Shown: positions 9,555-20,586 of the stretch, piece by piece
How positions within the stretch are numbered: position 1 is the first letter of the stretch
How the letters are laid out: every line of letters starts with the position of its first letter
Program-made: the position numbers and the translations under genes
Assembly: GCA_963678675.1 (NCBI GenBank)
Contig: OY783195.1
Location: 17,639,342 to 17,703,341 of the forward strand
Direction of reading: 5' to 3'
Origin: Xiphydria camelus
Taxonomy: Eukaryota; Arthropoda; Insecta; Hymenoptera; Xiphydriidae
Length of the DNA stretch: 64,000 bases
Notes under the pieces: generated by a model
Databases searched by the model: none
The model's input: the letters and a program-made list of their open reading frames with translations, nothing else
Told to the model about the DNA's origin: nothing

Positions 9555-10938
9555 TTTTTTGAAGTGAAACTTCTTTGCTGAGGGTACTAAAATCGCGCGC
9601 GCCGACACGAGAGACCGTAACGAAACCCACACACTCCAGCGCTTCCGACCGTGCCTCACTCATACAGCGCTCTCGACCCTGCCCCAATACACCGCTCTCA
9701 ACTCTGCTCCATTCCACCGCTCTCTACCGTACATAGACTATCACCTTTACCAGGCAAGCCATGTGTCGATTTTGCGAGGCTGGAGCGCCAGGCCGCCATG
9801 CGACTATCACTCACGCGGCGAGGCTCACTATTATCGCAACATAAGTAACGCACTAATCTAGATATCATCTGTACATCGGTTGCAACAGCGAGGCAGACGG
9901 TATATTTTGGTGAATAGGGGTTACGAATGCGTTCGCAGTCCCACACATTTCCCTCAAAACTACCTCTCAGTATATCTAATTGTAAACCACGGCTACATCA
10001 CGGAATTATTGTATCTCTTTGAATCCAATATAATCACCAGTAATATTGTGAGTGCAGTGTGAAATCATTTCAACTAACCGATACGGTTTTAATCCACCAC
10101 TCTACGTTTTCGGTCACTATTCGTGTCAAGCAGTAGCGCCTTCGGGATTTATGACCTCGAGGAGATCTACTCTTGATCGAACCTGTTATAGTTATTAAAT
10201 TGAAACTGAAGAAAAATGATGCAAAAATCAATCGCTGTTTAGACTGTGCAGAGGGGGTCTGGTTTGTGTTGCTCGAGAAGGTTTCTTCGGACGATGAAAG
10301 CTATTGTTCGTATTATGAGGCGACGCAGTGTCGCACCTCCTCTAACAAGTTTAGTCTCACCAGAAATCTAGCGTTTAGGACCCTTTTTTGGGCGTATCCG
10401 TAAGATGATATGAGAAGCCAGACTAGAGGGCGCAGAGTTACTTGTTAGTTGTTTGTATTTCGTTTGTACATTTTTAGTTTTCCGGATTTTACCGCGTCGA
10501 ATGGCCGGCTATACGGAGCTCGTGTAGTCTGCGATCGGAGTCGTGACCTTTCTCGAGTAACCACCATGCATGACTGTACATTCTTTCGCGCGCGTGCGCG
10601 CGCGCGTATGTGTGTGTGTGTATGTGTGTGTATTAATTTATAATTATTATTGCAAAAAAAAACAACAGAACGGTCAAAAGAGTACAGTGACAGACAACGT
10701 CTAAAATGAACTTTCAATTTCGTTAACGTCAATGAACACTGAACATTCTTTTGCGTGTGTGTTATATTAAAATTATTATGTTAAAAACAGGAAAACAACG
10801 GGCAAAAGAGTTTCGTGACAGGCACCGTGTAAAGAAAACAATGACGAAGACACTACCTAAAACTGATGCAGAACGAAGTCAAAAATGGAGAGAGAGAATT
10901 AAATTAACACAATCAAATATTGCTACATCTGCTAATGC
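9555..10938. repeat. right arm of the large inverted repeat
   Basis: Reverse complement of 1-1,365. It carries the GC/GT-alternating microsatellite at 10,585-10,632 and ends inside the basic ORF described next. Confidence 0.8.
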
Positions 10939-11098
10939 AGATCAACACCAGTCCCAAACCCTGGAGAATGTAACAGATTTTCAAGTTCCTGGAGATTCCA
11001 ATATCGGTGAAAATACATCCAGTGAATATGATATTCCTTACACTACATTTTGTGCCCATAAAAAAATTCACATTGAATTCAACAAAAGACACAAAACG
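10778..11098 (+). pseudogene. basic N-terminal fragment of a transposon protein, truncated
   Basis: The ATG at 10,778 opens a frame rich in Arg/Lys with two similar basic helices, QRAKEFRDRHR and AERSQKWRERI. Such paired basic motifs are common at the N-terminus of insect transposon proteins, but I cannot name the family. A polar stretch follows, and the frame runs into the palindromic MITE at about 11,098, where it is cut off. Its mirror on the minus strand starts the left arm at base 1. Most of the protein is therefore lost in both arms. Confidence 0.4.
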
Positions 11099-11312
11099 TG
11101 TGGCCGCCACACGCGGAAGAAGTGAAACTTCGATATCAGTTTCTCTGAATTTGATTCCGGTGGTATTAGTTTCAATTGGCTCTACGAAGAAGCATTGTAA
11201 AAGACTTGTATAGAACCAATTGAAACTAATACCACCGGAATCAAATTCAGAGAAACTGATATCGAAGTTTCACTTCTTCCGCGTGTGGCGGCCACACGCG
11301 TTTTGTGTATTA
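11089..11312. mobile_element. near-perfect palindromic MITE
   Basis: The arms match perfectly over at least 80 bp, beginning GTGTGGCCGCCACACGCGG and ending TAGTTTCAATTGG, around a loop of about 33 bp. Arm pairing extends outward into ACACAAAACG on both sides. The outermost GTGTGGCCGCCACAC is itself palindromic. It interrupts the basic ORF that starts at 10,778. The lack of divergence suggests recent insertion or gene conversion between the arms. Confidence 0.9.
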
Positions 11313-11338
11313 TTTTTTTTTTTTTTGAATCAGTTTAA

Positions 11339-11366
11339 TATATATATATATATATATATAATATAT
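11339..11366. repeat. (AT)n microsatellite
   Basis: Perfect AT alternation following a T-rich run, just beyond the palindromic MITE. Confidence 0.9.
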
Positions 11367-11369
11367 TAT

Positions 11370-12325
11370 TAAATAACGTTTAAAAAAGTCACCAGCGACA
11401 GATGCCGTGTCCCCGGGTGTACAAAATGAGCTCCACCGGAGTACATTTTTGTGAGATTCACCCAAATATGAAAAAAATTGACTTCAGCTTAATAACAGTA
11501 GTAGAGAGATAACATTTTATAACATTATAACATCTTTAAAAAATGTAACCAATCAAATGGAAAATCCTTGCTATTGCTATTGCTATTGCTATTCTTATTC
11601 TTATGGAAGCTGCATGAATTGGGCTTAACAGAGTATACAAATTTGGTTCTACTCAGTTGCGTGTCGACTTCTTCACTTCACAAAACGTCGGTTAAAAACG
11701 ACAGAGAAGAACGAGGTGTATGGGGCCCTTAATGGGGCGAAATGAACATTCCCCCTTATTTGCATTTTGCGCGCGGACATTCCCCCTTTTTGCCTGTTAT
11801 ACGCTAAAATTTTAAATGTCTGTATCTCTTGACTGTAAATTGTTTTGCCTGTAATCCTTTGCCAGCTGAAAGAATTCGAAATTTTCAACTAGATGGCGTA
11901 GAAATCACGAATTGGCTAAAATGCTACATTCCCCCTTTTGCCCCTGACCCTTCATATGTAATCCATTGTTTTGTTTCGTTTTGTCTCATTAAATTTAAAC
12001 ATAATAAACCTTTGTAAAAAAGTATAGCACTATGTATTGTCACTTTTGACGTTGGGAAAAGGATATTATGTATTTTTTGAGAAATCGTTGGTGTCATTGG
12101 AAATAAGTCAACTTTTTTTTTCTTATCTTCAAGACTATGTATCTGACCCCGGAATCAAAGAATAGTCTCATAAAAACATGCCAATTCCACAAGACAGTTT
12201 TTGGATATGTTAATTTGAGATCAATCGCGACACCAACAAACTGTTTTCCTCGTTTTCTCAAAACTAAAGATTTCGACTTATACCCCCTTTCCTACGCACA
12301 TGTACCAATTACTCTACCGCACTGT
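11370..12325. other. no gene recognised
   Basis: Around 11,380-11,430 there is similarity to the right arm of the small foldback at 52,612-52,823 (AAAAAAGTCACCAGCGACA). A short CTATTG repeat lies at 11,574-11,605. ATTCCCCCTT words recur at 11,748, 11,788 and 11,930. No ORF resembles a known protein. Confidence 0.5.
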
Positions 12326-13460
12326 AATAGTATCTTATGTCATTAGGCGGAAATCCAAGGGTCTTTCAGACTGTGTTTAATTAGGTCGTAGCACGAGGCA
12401 TCACTGTGCGACGAGTGAGGGGACGAGGCTCGATAAAGGCTTAAAAATCCGAGGATTTCAGCCGAATGTGTTCCGACAAACGATGGTCGGAATTCGGAAG
12501 TATCTATATCGATTCTCACAGCAATTAGTATTACCGCGATCAAGGGTCAATCCCAATTTCAAGGCGTGCGGTACGTTCCGTGAACCGTAGGTATTTATTC
12601 GCGAATGTTCCGTTCTAACATTATCCTTCGACCGGAGTACACCGTAGCCAAGTACAACTTAATTACCGGGTCTTTCCGGACCCTCGAACCTCGATATTCC
12701 GAAAGGGATTATCCTTGAGTTAGCAGCTTACTTCCGCTAACGGAATCTAGTACGTCACGGGAAATTCCAAGTACGAAACGTACCTGCCTTCTTCGAATTC
12801 TCTTTACCCCGTTCGGAACGCTAAGAGGTTGTACCTTCCCCGCCGGAGGACTATTAACCCTCCTAGCCAATCGGAGCGCACTGCATCAACTCCCACTAGT
12901 TACACCGTTATTCTCATTCAACCTATCAAAGCGTACCGCATCACCCACGCTATCCCTACTATCTATTGGATAAGATATGTATATAAACCGCAACCGAATG
13001 CAGTTTAGTCAATGTGCAACGAGTATCATCAAGTGAACAGTGCCTCAGCCAGCATCGTGTATCCAGCGCATCCAGGTAGTAAGTCCTTCAACTTTCCGTT
13101 CGATTCACCTAAGTGCATATCCGTTTCACTCAGGTGACTAGTCAGTTAACTTACCAACCAAGGCATACCAGTGTAGTGTATCGTATACAGTGCATTCGAA
13201 ACAGTTAATTATAAATCACGGTTAATCATCAAATTACTGTATCTCTTTAATTCGAATATATTAGTAGGAATATAGTGAGTGCAGTTTCGAATCATTCAAC
13301 TGACCGCTCGGTTTAACTCCTTCTCATCACGCATTCAAAACAATCGCCGTGAAACCTCAAAATCCGCCTTGCGGTATGGTTGGTCAGTAGCCGTGTCAGG
13401 AACGAGTGTCTGCGGGATTTACGACCCCGCGGAGATCTAGCATCAATCGTACGGCGCCCA
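12326..13460 (+). mobile_element. LTR-like fragment with TATA box and possible primer site
   Basis: The first about 75 bp recur inverted at 39,697-39,775. Around 12,978 a TATATAAA box is followed about 25 bp later by a CAGTTTAG-type initiator, as in an LTR promoter. The segment 13,200-13,450 is related to both arms of the large inverted repeat (shared ACTGTATCTCTTTGAATC-type and GGAGATCTA words). At 13,452 the word GGCGCCCAAACAGAA resembles a retrotransposon primer-binding site directly after an LTR. No gag or pol follows, so this is a solo or truncated LTR of unassigned family. Confidence 0.5.
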
Positions 13461-14392
13461 AACAGAATGATAAATACTATTTTTCTCACGAATGCCTATT
13501 TCTCAAAATAAAACAAACAGAAGTATATGCAGCTCATTTGACGTTGCGTTTATCAGTTTGGAAAAAGGACCCACTTCGAACTAAGTAATATTTTAACAGC
13601 CTGCGGACTCCCGGTCGGTGTCACGCAGGAGAAACGCCATCTTACGGTCTAAAAATAGGCTGGAAAAGGCCTCGAAATTGGAATGAGTGAGGAAAAACCT
13701 TTATACATACCTTCCTTCGTCGGGATCTTTATTTTGCCGATCTAACCGTGAATGTAAGTATTTTCCAATGAATGAGGCATACATTTATTATTAATTATTA
13801 TAATGGCTTATCTAACGAAAAGTGAGTTACGGCTTCGTGCAATGACTCTTCCGTTGTGAAGTTTGTTCCCCAATCTCACTTTTAAGCTAGTGGCCTTCCC
13901 ATTTCGTTTGTCATCTTTGATATGTACCACACTGACATCTTTCTCGCAATTCCACAGAATTAGGAAATGTATTAGGGGAGACTGGCCTAAAATGGCATAC
14001 TAGGGTAAAATGACATAGAGGGTGTACCACGTCTACGCGTAGTACAATAAACCACTCCATCTAGCATACTTACAGATCAGTGGTCCCGATGCTATTTGAT
14101 GTTGTCAGCGAGTTCACGGCTGTGTCAGTTTTCGTTAAAAATGGGACTCTTTTAAAACGTAAGTACAAAATATTTAATGCACTCATTAAAAGGTGATTAC
14201 TGTGCTCGCGGATCATAACATATATAGGTTTATTGGGGTTTGGTTTTTAGCATATAACCTAAGCGAACTCCGACCATGTAGTAGAAAGAAAATAAATCAA
14301 CGGTCTCGATGTTTTGGTCACGTGATACTATTTAAGTGTTTATGGGTGAAATGGCATATTTTGTTCTCTGGTAAAATGACATAGGTATGTCG
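13461..14392. other. no gene recognised
   Basis: Mostly AT-rich. The phrases AAAATGGCATA and GGTAAAATGACATA occur twice (about 13,990 and 14,350), suggesting the ends of a decayed element. Nothing else could be identified. Confidence 0.5.
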
Positions 14393-14612
14393 GAAATGAT
14401 TCCGAAACGTTTTTATCGAGAAATATATATTTCTAACATATACGGTAGTGTTCACGAATATTGTAAAATATCGCTGGAATGTTACAGAAAAGTTACTTGC
14501 AAAAACGTGCTTTGTGGAGTGTAAATGATGAAATTTTGTAATTTCCATCGTTACACCAGAAGCGAAGATTTGAAATAGAAGTGAGGTACATGTACACTTC
14601 ACGTTTGACAGG
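14393..14612. mobile_element. family M fragment left of the BEL element
   Basis: Part of the repeat family seen again at 20,587-21,235, 36,420-36,716, 37,541-38,700 and 55,820-58,140. It ends at GACAGGT. In other copies this word is followed by GGTATATAAATTGGAAC and, about 50 bp later, by GAAATATATCGATAA. Here the BEL element stands in that gap. Confidence 0.7.
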
Positions 14613-15156
14613 TCATTTCGGAGACAAACCAGTCCTTCTTTCGGGACCGAGTTGGGTGCTGTTCGACAAGTGGTCAGCATCCGGGTCTACAGCGAACTGT
14701 TCGTTGTTCCCTTTCCGGACACGGGGTATCGGACCCGTGAGAGAAGGCTTCGAAAATTTTCCAGCGAAACCCGAAGAGAGTTTAGGCTGAGGCAGTTCCG
14801 TTCTAGATTTCACCGAGACACGACGCTCTGTCCTGATCTCCACTTCAAACTAACTATCCGCGTAAATTCATTGTTATTCTTTTTGTGTGTGCAAGTTTTT
14901 TCAATTTTGTAAATTTAGTATTATCAATATATCTCGTTTGTTTTTTTGTCTTTTCTAAATATATACAATTTCAGTGGGTTAATGTTCGTCAGTTACCTCT
15001 TTAACCCTTTAACACTCCTGTCTTTGGGTCACTCGCCATTGACAGACGTTCGGGAGATATCGTTGGCGTACCGAAAAAACCACGGTATACCTGAGATTTA
15101 CAACCTCAGGGGAGGGTCAGATTTTCGCACTGACTATCGCGTCACTACCCCGAACA
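14613..15156 (+). repeat. BEL/Pao 5' LTR, truncated
   Basis: Over 95 percent alike by eye to 20,046-20,586, ending ACCCCGAACA. The first about 150 bp present in the 3' LTR are absent. It contains the U3/R part, with GTCTTTTCTAAATATATAC near 14,950. Confidence 0.9.
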
Positions 15157-15162
15157 ATTTAA

Positions 15163-15180
15163 TGGTCCTTCGAGCCGGAT
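15163..15180 (+). promoter_or_regulatory. primer-binding site, tRNA-Tyr type
   Basis: TGGTCCTTCGAGCCGGAT is the exact complement of the 3' end of insect tRNA-Tyr including CCA. It lies 6 bp after the LTR end. Reverse transcription of the element would start here. Confidence 0.85.
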
Positions 15181-15364
15181 ATGAGTTGGTTAATTATTAG
15201 TGAAATATTAATAATTGAAGTCTAATCGTGAACTCATTAAAATTGTGTGGAATAATTAAAGTATCACACAAACATTACAACGTGTACGTCATGAAAATCA
15301 GCGTAAACAAGGTCTAAATTCAAGAGTGCGTGTTCTGACGACACATGTCCACAACACCCAACTA

Positions 15365-15870
15365 CTTGAGGCCATAGTCGACAAGCGATAAGGAGCTGAG
15401 ATAGTGAAATCACATCCACCTACCATCGAAGCCACAGTCGACGAGCAACAAGGAGCTGAGATAGTGAAATCGCATCCACCTACTTTCGAAGCCATAGTCG
15501 ACTAGCAACAAGGAGCTGATATAGTGAAATCAGATCCACCTACCTTCGAAGCCACAATCGACGAGCGACAAGGAGCTGAGATAGTGAAATCACATCCACC
15601 TACCTTCGAAGCCACAATCGACGAGCGACAAGGAGCTGAGATAGTGAAATCACATCCACCTACATTCGAAGCCACAGTCGACGAGCAACAAGGAGCTGAG
15701 ATAGTGAAATCACATCCACCTACCTTCGAAGCCACAGTCAACGAGCAACAAGGAGCTGAGATAGTGAAATCACATCCACCTACCTTCGAAGCCACAATCA
15801 ACGAGCGACAAGGAGCTGAGATAGTGAAATCACATCCACCTACCTTCGAAGCCACAGCCGACAGCAACAG
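15365..15870 (+). repeat. 60-bp tandem array in the retrotransposon leader
   Basis: About 8.5 units with an exact 60-bp period (AAGGAGCTGAGATAGTGAAATC recurs every 60 bp from about 15,390). Units differ at few positions, mostly GAGCAAC versus GAGCGAC. Translated in one frame it reads AEIVKSHPPTFEATIDERQG repeatedly, but a stop at about 15,505 cuts the frame. The array lies between the primer site and gag. Confidence 0.95.
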
Positions 15871-15949
15871 TAAGCTCATTAATATTTGAATCGTCAGTCC
15901 TTGATCATATTTCCTTTCTCTACCCTCGCGTTCTCCGATTTCGATCACA

Positions 15950-17235
15950 ATGGTCGAGTTAACTGAACAACAACGTGCCTTGAGGAGCGCCCTGATCAGC
16001 AGCCGCGCCCAAATTAAAACTAGAATTACGAAACTCACAAATCATCTTACTAAAGCGGGTGTATACGCCAATCTTGAATATATCAATGCTAACGTGCAGA
16101 AGATCGACGAGGAATTGGCCAAATTACCCAACATAGAACTTGATTTATTACAACTCGACCCTGACGGACGACATGAGGAAGAATCGGAGAATATTCGTTT
16201 CGATTATGAAGACATGATGATTCTCGTTAGGAAACTGCAAACAGAGCCATATTAAATCGACATATTTCGAACGCGTCTCACGGGCTTCTGTCTAAAGATT
16301 ACCTCACTTCACTCCCAAAAGTTGATGCGAAAAAATTCGACGGAAAACTTGAAGAGTGGCGTGGATACCGCGCTTGGTTTCTTCTAAATATTCACAGTCG
16401 AGAAAATCTCTCAGATTACCAAAGGCTAGATTACCTGAAGAGAACACTCTCAGGCGAAGCAGAAAAAGCCATTGCCGCATTTCAAGCCAGTGATGAGAAT
16501 TACGCGGTGGCCTGGCAATTGCTAGAGGACACATACAACGTCGAACACATTTTGATCTTCCGCCATTGTGACCTCCTGCTAGAGACAACACCGATGAAAC
16601 GGAGTACGAGTGAAGAAATTCGCAAATTGATCAATCATATTCAAACGCAAGTTCTCGCACTGCAGGCGTTGGGAGAAGACGTCAAGGGTCGGAACACGTT
16701 AATTTCTAGAATTATCATTCGCAATCTAGATAAGGAAACTGAGAAAGAATGGAAACGGTCAACATGTGGAAATAAAGTTCCCAAATACGAAGAAATGTTA
16801 AGCTTCTTGCGAGATCAAGCCACTCAGCTAATCTCCTCAAGAGCACCAGGGGAGAGTTCACAAACACCTGCACCCGTTGGCTCCAACACTCGATCAGGAG
16901 GAAATCAACAAAGGGTAGGATTTTACAAGGGAAATGTCCAAACAAGTGGCAACCAAGTTACTATTCAAACCCTAATGACTGCCACCGATGGTAACCTCTG
17001 CCCCATTTGTCAAGGACAGCATAAAATTGAAACATTCGAAAAATTTCTTGCGTTAAGTACTCCAAATCGCATTCAAGCAGCTCGACAGAATCAGTGGTGC
17101 CTTAATTGTTTCCAAAATAATCACAAAACTCTTCTATGCAAATCTTCCACATGCATTACGTGTCAAAAACGCCACAACGTCTTACTGCATTTAACAGAGG
17201 ATGAATTGAAGGCCATAAAAGAACCGTCGGCATGA
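15950..17235 (+). pseudogene. gag: BEL/Pao Gag, one frameshift
   Basis: The first frame starts at the ATG at 15,950 (MVELTEQQRALRSAL) and ends at 16,255. The second frame continues from about 16,256 (LPKVDAKKFDGKLEEW) to 17,235, so one frameshift or stop separates the N-terminus from the rest. The second part matches the DUF1759 Gag region typical of Pao elements. It then carries a CCHC zinc knuckle, CLNCFQNNHKTLLC (C-x2-C-x4-H-x4-C), and a following CITCQKRHNVLLH. Gag normally coats the RNA genome in virus-like particles. Here a full product is not expected. Confidence 0.85.
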
Positions 17236-17265
17236 CTAGGACCGCCCGTAGCCTCGGACGTACCT

Positions 17266-18960
17266 GTGGTGACGGCTCTTATTACTTCTCTTCCTACTCG
17301 AGACGTTATTGTTCCCGCAGAATTTAGTGTTTTAAACAGCGATAGGAACGCAGTTCGTTGCCATGCTATATTGGACACCGCATCGAGTTCAAATTTTATG
17401 ATTGAATCATTAACAAGGATATTAAAATTACCATTACAAAAATTGGAACTATCAATTGAAACAATGAGCAATGCTCAGTCAACTAGCAATCATCTAGTTA
17501 CCACTACGATCGGCTCCAGACTCAATGGATTTTCAAGGACCCTCAACTTTTTAACAGTCCCGAAAGTAGGAAATTTGTTCCCCATTGAGACGATAAATCG
17601 CAACGATCTGACCATTCCAAAATCTTTGCAATTAGCTGATCCCACCTTTGATAAACCAGCACCGGTCGATATGCTGTTCGGAGTTGGCACTACTCTTGCC
17701 ACCGTTTGTCAAGGCCAAATCCATTTGAATGGCCTAAATGATCCATATGTTATCCTACAAGAAACAAGGTTCGGATGGATAATTGGAGGGAGTACATTAT
17801 CAGCAAAACCACAAATTCAAAGACCGCAATTGCAGACGTACGTCACCACTGCCGAAAAGGAATTAAAAAACTTCTGGGAAATGGATGATGTTCACGCAGT
17901 TAAACATTGGTCAAAGGAAGAACAAGCATTCGAAGATCATTTTCTACAACACGTCAGGAGAGATAGTTCTTGGCGCTATATTGTCGCCTTGCCATTCAAT
18001 GAAAGGAAATCTCAACTGGGAAAATCAAAGAAACTGGCAACAAATCGCTTCAAGGCATTATTAAGAAAATTCAAGCGAGATCCAGAGTTCGAAAAACAGT
18101 ATTCGACTGTTATGCAGGAATACATCGACCTCGGCCACATGTCAGAAGTCCAAAAAGGAACCCGCGAAGAGGATAGTTTCTATCTGCCTCACCATGCGGT
18201 CATAAAAACGGCCAGCCTCACAACAAAGGTCAGGGTGGTTTTCGACGGATCGGTAAAGGGGGAGACTGGCGTCTCACTGAACGAAAGCCTAATGGTTGGG
18301 CCTACCATTCAACGAGATATTTTTTCATTATTAACCCGCTTTCTCACTTATCAATACGTCCTAAACAGTGATATCGAGAAAATATACCGGCAGTTCTGGA
18401 TAAGAGAAGAAGATCGCAAATATTAAAGAGTGTGGCGGAGAGACAACGATGGACGAGAAAAAATATTCCAATTAAACACAGTCACGTTTGGTTTATCCTC
18501 TGCTCCATATTTAGCGATCCGTTGTTTGCATCAATTGGCGGATGAAGAAAGTCAAAGTTTTCCAGACGCAGCAACAATCATCGAACGCGGCATCTCTGTG
18601 GACAACGTTCTAATCGGAGCTGACAATATTGAAGAAGCATTAAAAATTAGAAACAATATCACATCCCTGTGTGAAAGGGGTCAAGTAAACTTGAGGCAAT
18701 GGGCATCAAACGATCCTCGCTTGCGGAAAGGGCTCCCAGAGGGAAGTGGATACATAGATCTAAACGTTTTGCCAGCGATACTACAATAAAAACCCTCGGC
18801 CTCCACTGGGACGCAGCGAAGGACACAATTGTGTACACCGTAAAACCCATCGCGTTAAACGGAAAAGTCACTAAACGCTCAATGCTGTCTGAAGTTTCAA
18901 AAATATTCGATCATTTAGGATTTCTCGGGTCCGTCACAATCAAGGGTCTAATGATTTTGC
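17266..18960 (+). pseudogene. pol: BEL/Pao protease and reverse transcriptase, broken
   Basis: An aspartic protease of peptidase A17 type (AILDTASSSNFM with the catalytic DT) is followed by a linker and the RT palm region. The frame meets an in-frame TAA at 18,424 inside RT and then continues in the same frame with TFGLSSAPYLAIRCLHQLAD. The position of the YVDD catalytic box reads SVDN, so one catalytic Asp is lost. A frameshift near 18,780 leads to the connection-domain block KTLGLHWDAAKD and VTKRSMLSEVSKIFD. The frame then ends at a solo LTR (18,965). RNase H and the integrase core do not follow. Confidence 0.9.
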
Positions 18961-18964
18961 ATAG

Positions 18965-19204
18965 TGTAGTGCCTTTAGCTACTATGTCACCATCTATCGG
19001 AGTACACGTTACGCGAGCACAGCGCCGCCTGCGCAATACGTGTCCGACGAGTCATCGTCGAGACTCTCTCTTCTCTCCCGATCGTTGAGCTATACGCATG
19101 ATCCCGGTATCGTTCTAAGTTCTCTTGTTCATTTTGTAACTTCTGTTAATAAACTCTTTGTTAATCGAAACTAGTGCGTGCATTAATATCGTAAGAACAT
19201 TACA
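18965..19204. mobile_element. solo LTR nested in pol, 240 bp
   Basis: It starts TGTAGTGCC and ends ACATTACA, so it has the TG...CA termini of an LTR. It is flanked by the perfect 5-bp duplication CATAG (18,960-18,964 and 19,205-19,209). An AATAAA-like ATAAAC word lies near 19,150. LTR-LTR recombination after insertion into the BEL element explains it. The parent family was not identified. Confidence 0.9.
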
Positions 19205-19209
19205 CATAG

Positions 19210-19750
19210 ACTCTGGATGGAACAATTGGGATGGGACGATGCAATCCAACGGCATTTAGCAAACGATGGAATCACCTGGCATTTTATTCCCCCGCTATTT
19301 CCTAATTTTGGAGGACTTTGGGAAGTCGGTGTCAAATCATTTAAATATCATTCGAAGAGGATTTGCAACGAATTACTTACCTTTGAATAATTTAATACGC
19401 TCGTGATCGAAATCGAAGCTATATTAAACTCCAGTCCTCTCACTCCTATACCCACTGACACTAATGATCTAATTGTTTAACCCTTGATCATTTCCTTACT
19501 GGCGATTCTTTAATGAGTTTACTCGAAGAGGACTTCACCGATACATCAAATAATAGATTGTCAGCCTAGGAACATCCAAGAAGGAAGCATCGTCATTCTG
19601 CGAGAAGACAATCTACCTCCTAGACAATGGTGTCTAGGTCGAGTTACTAAGGTGTATCCAGATAGTGATGGGGTAATCAGAGTAGTGAGAGTGAAAACCA
19701 TGAAAGGCGAATATGATCGAAATGTCAGATCTTTGGTCTTTGGTCGGTGA
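19210..19750 (+). pseudogene. BEL/Pao integrase C-terminal part
   Basis: After the solo LTR the translation jumps to an integrase region: [20 protein letters not shown], then ELLTFE with a stop, AILNSSPLTPIPTD, another stop, and finally VILREDNLPPRQWCLGRV (the DUF5641-type tail) up to the stop at about 19,750. The jump from the RT connection block shows an internal deletion of the RNase H domain and the zinc and catalytic parts of integrase. At least two stops break what is left. Confidence 0.85.
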
Positions 19751-19893
19751 AAAAATGATAACATAATAAGAACACGTGAACAATTTTAGAGACTCTAAGA
19801 AAAAGGAGTGAATACTTATGTCACATGATTTGTTCTTTGTCGAGATTTACTTCCTTTAGTTTGATAGATTATTAATCTCTCAAAGTGGGAGCT

Positions 19894-20586
19894 TGTTCGA
19901 TCTCACGAACATTTAAACTATACAGGCGACCTTTTCGAAGATAAAAAAGTGCCGTTTAAACAAAGCAATGTACGAGGGGTATGTGACCACTCCGTAGGCA
20001 TTAGAGAAACCATAAATTCGGAAACTTCTCGAAATTCGACCGCTCCATTTCGGAAACAAACCAGTCCTTCTTTCGGGACCTAGTTGGGTGCTGTTCGACA
20101 TGTGGTCAGCATCCGGGTCTACAGCGAACTGTTCGTTGTTCCCTTTCCGGACACGGGGTATCGGACCCGTGAGAGAAGGCTTCGAAAATTTTCCAGCGAA
20201 ACCCGAAGAGAGTTTAGGCTAAGGCAGTTCCGTTCTAGATTTCACCGAGACACGACGCTCCGTCCTGATCTCCACTTCAAACTAACTATCCGCGTAAATT
20301 CATTGTTATTCTTTTTGTGTGTGCAAGTTTTTTCAATTTTGTAAATTTAGTATTATCAATATATCTCGTTTGTTTTTTTGTCTTTTCTAAATATATACAA
20401 TTTCAGTGGGTTAATGTTCGTCAGTTACCTCTTTAACCCTTTAACACTCCTATCTTTGGGTCACTCGCCATTGACAGACGTTCGGGAGATATCGTTGGCG
20501 TACCGAAAACCACGGTATACTTGAGAATTACAACCTCAGGGAAGAGTCAGATTTTCGCACTGACTATCGCGTCACTACCCCGAACA
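19894..20586 (+). repeat. BEL/Pao 3' LTR, about 693 bp
   Basis: It begins TGTTCGATC after a purine tract (AAAGTGGGAG, the probable polypurine primer at about 19,881-19,891) and ends CCCCGAACA. It is full length compared with the truncated 5' copy. Confidence 0.85.

Larger units (their letters stand above)
14613..20586 (+). mobile_element. degenerate BEL/Pao LTR retrotransposon
   Basis: Two direct LTRs (14,613-15,156, truncated at its 5' end, and 19,894-20,586) enclose a tRNA-Tyr primer site, a tandem-repeat leader, gag, aspartic protease, reverse transcriptase and the end of an integrase. The order gag-PR-RT-...-IN and the peptidase A17-type protease are those of BEL/Pao. The middle of pol (RNase H and the integrase core) is missing, there are stops and frameshifts, and a solo LTR of another element sits in pol. 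It inserted into a family M repeat, and about 50 bp of that host plus the first about 150 bp of the 5' LTR are gone. Confidence 0.9.

Noticed and set aside
15365..15870. Possible CRISPR-like array because of regular 60-bp spacing
   Set aside because: There are no unique spacers: the whole 60-bp unit repeats, the context is a eukaryotic retrotransposon, and no cas genes exist.
15502..16038. 178-codon minus-strand ORF with repeated CDFTISAPC
   Set aside because: Antisense reading of the 60-bp array, where a multiple-of-three period keeps frames open. The plus strand carries the retrotransposon genes.
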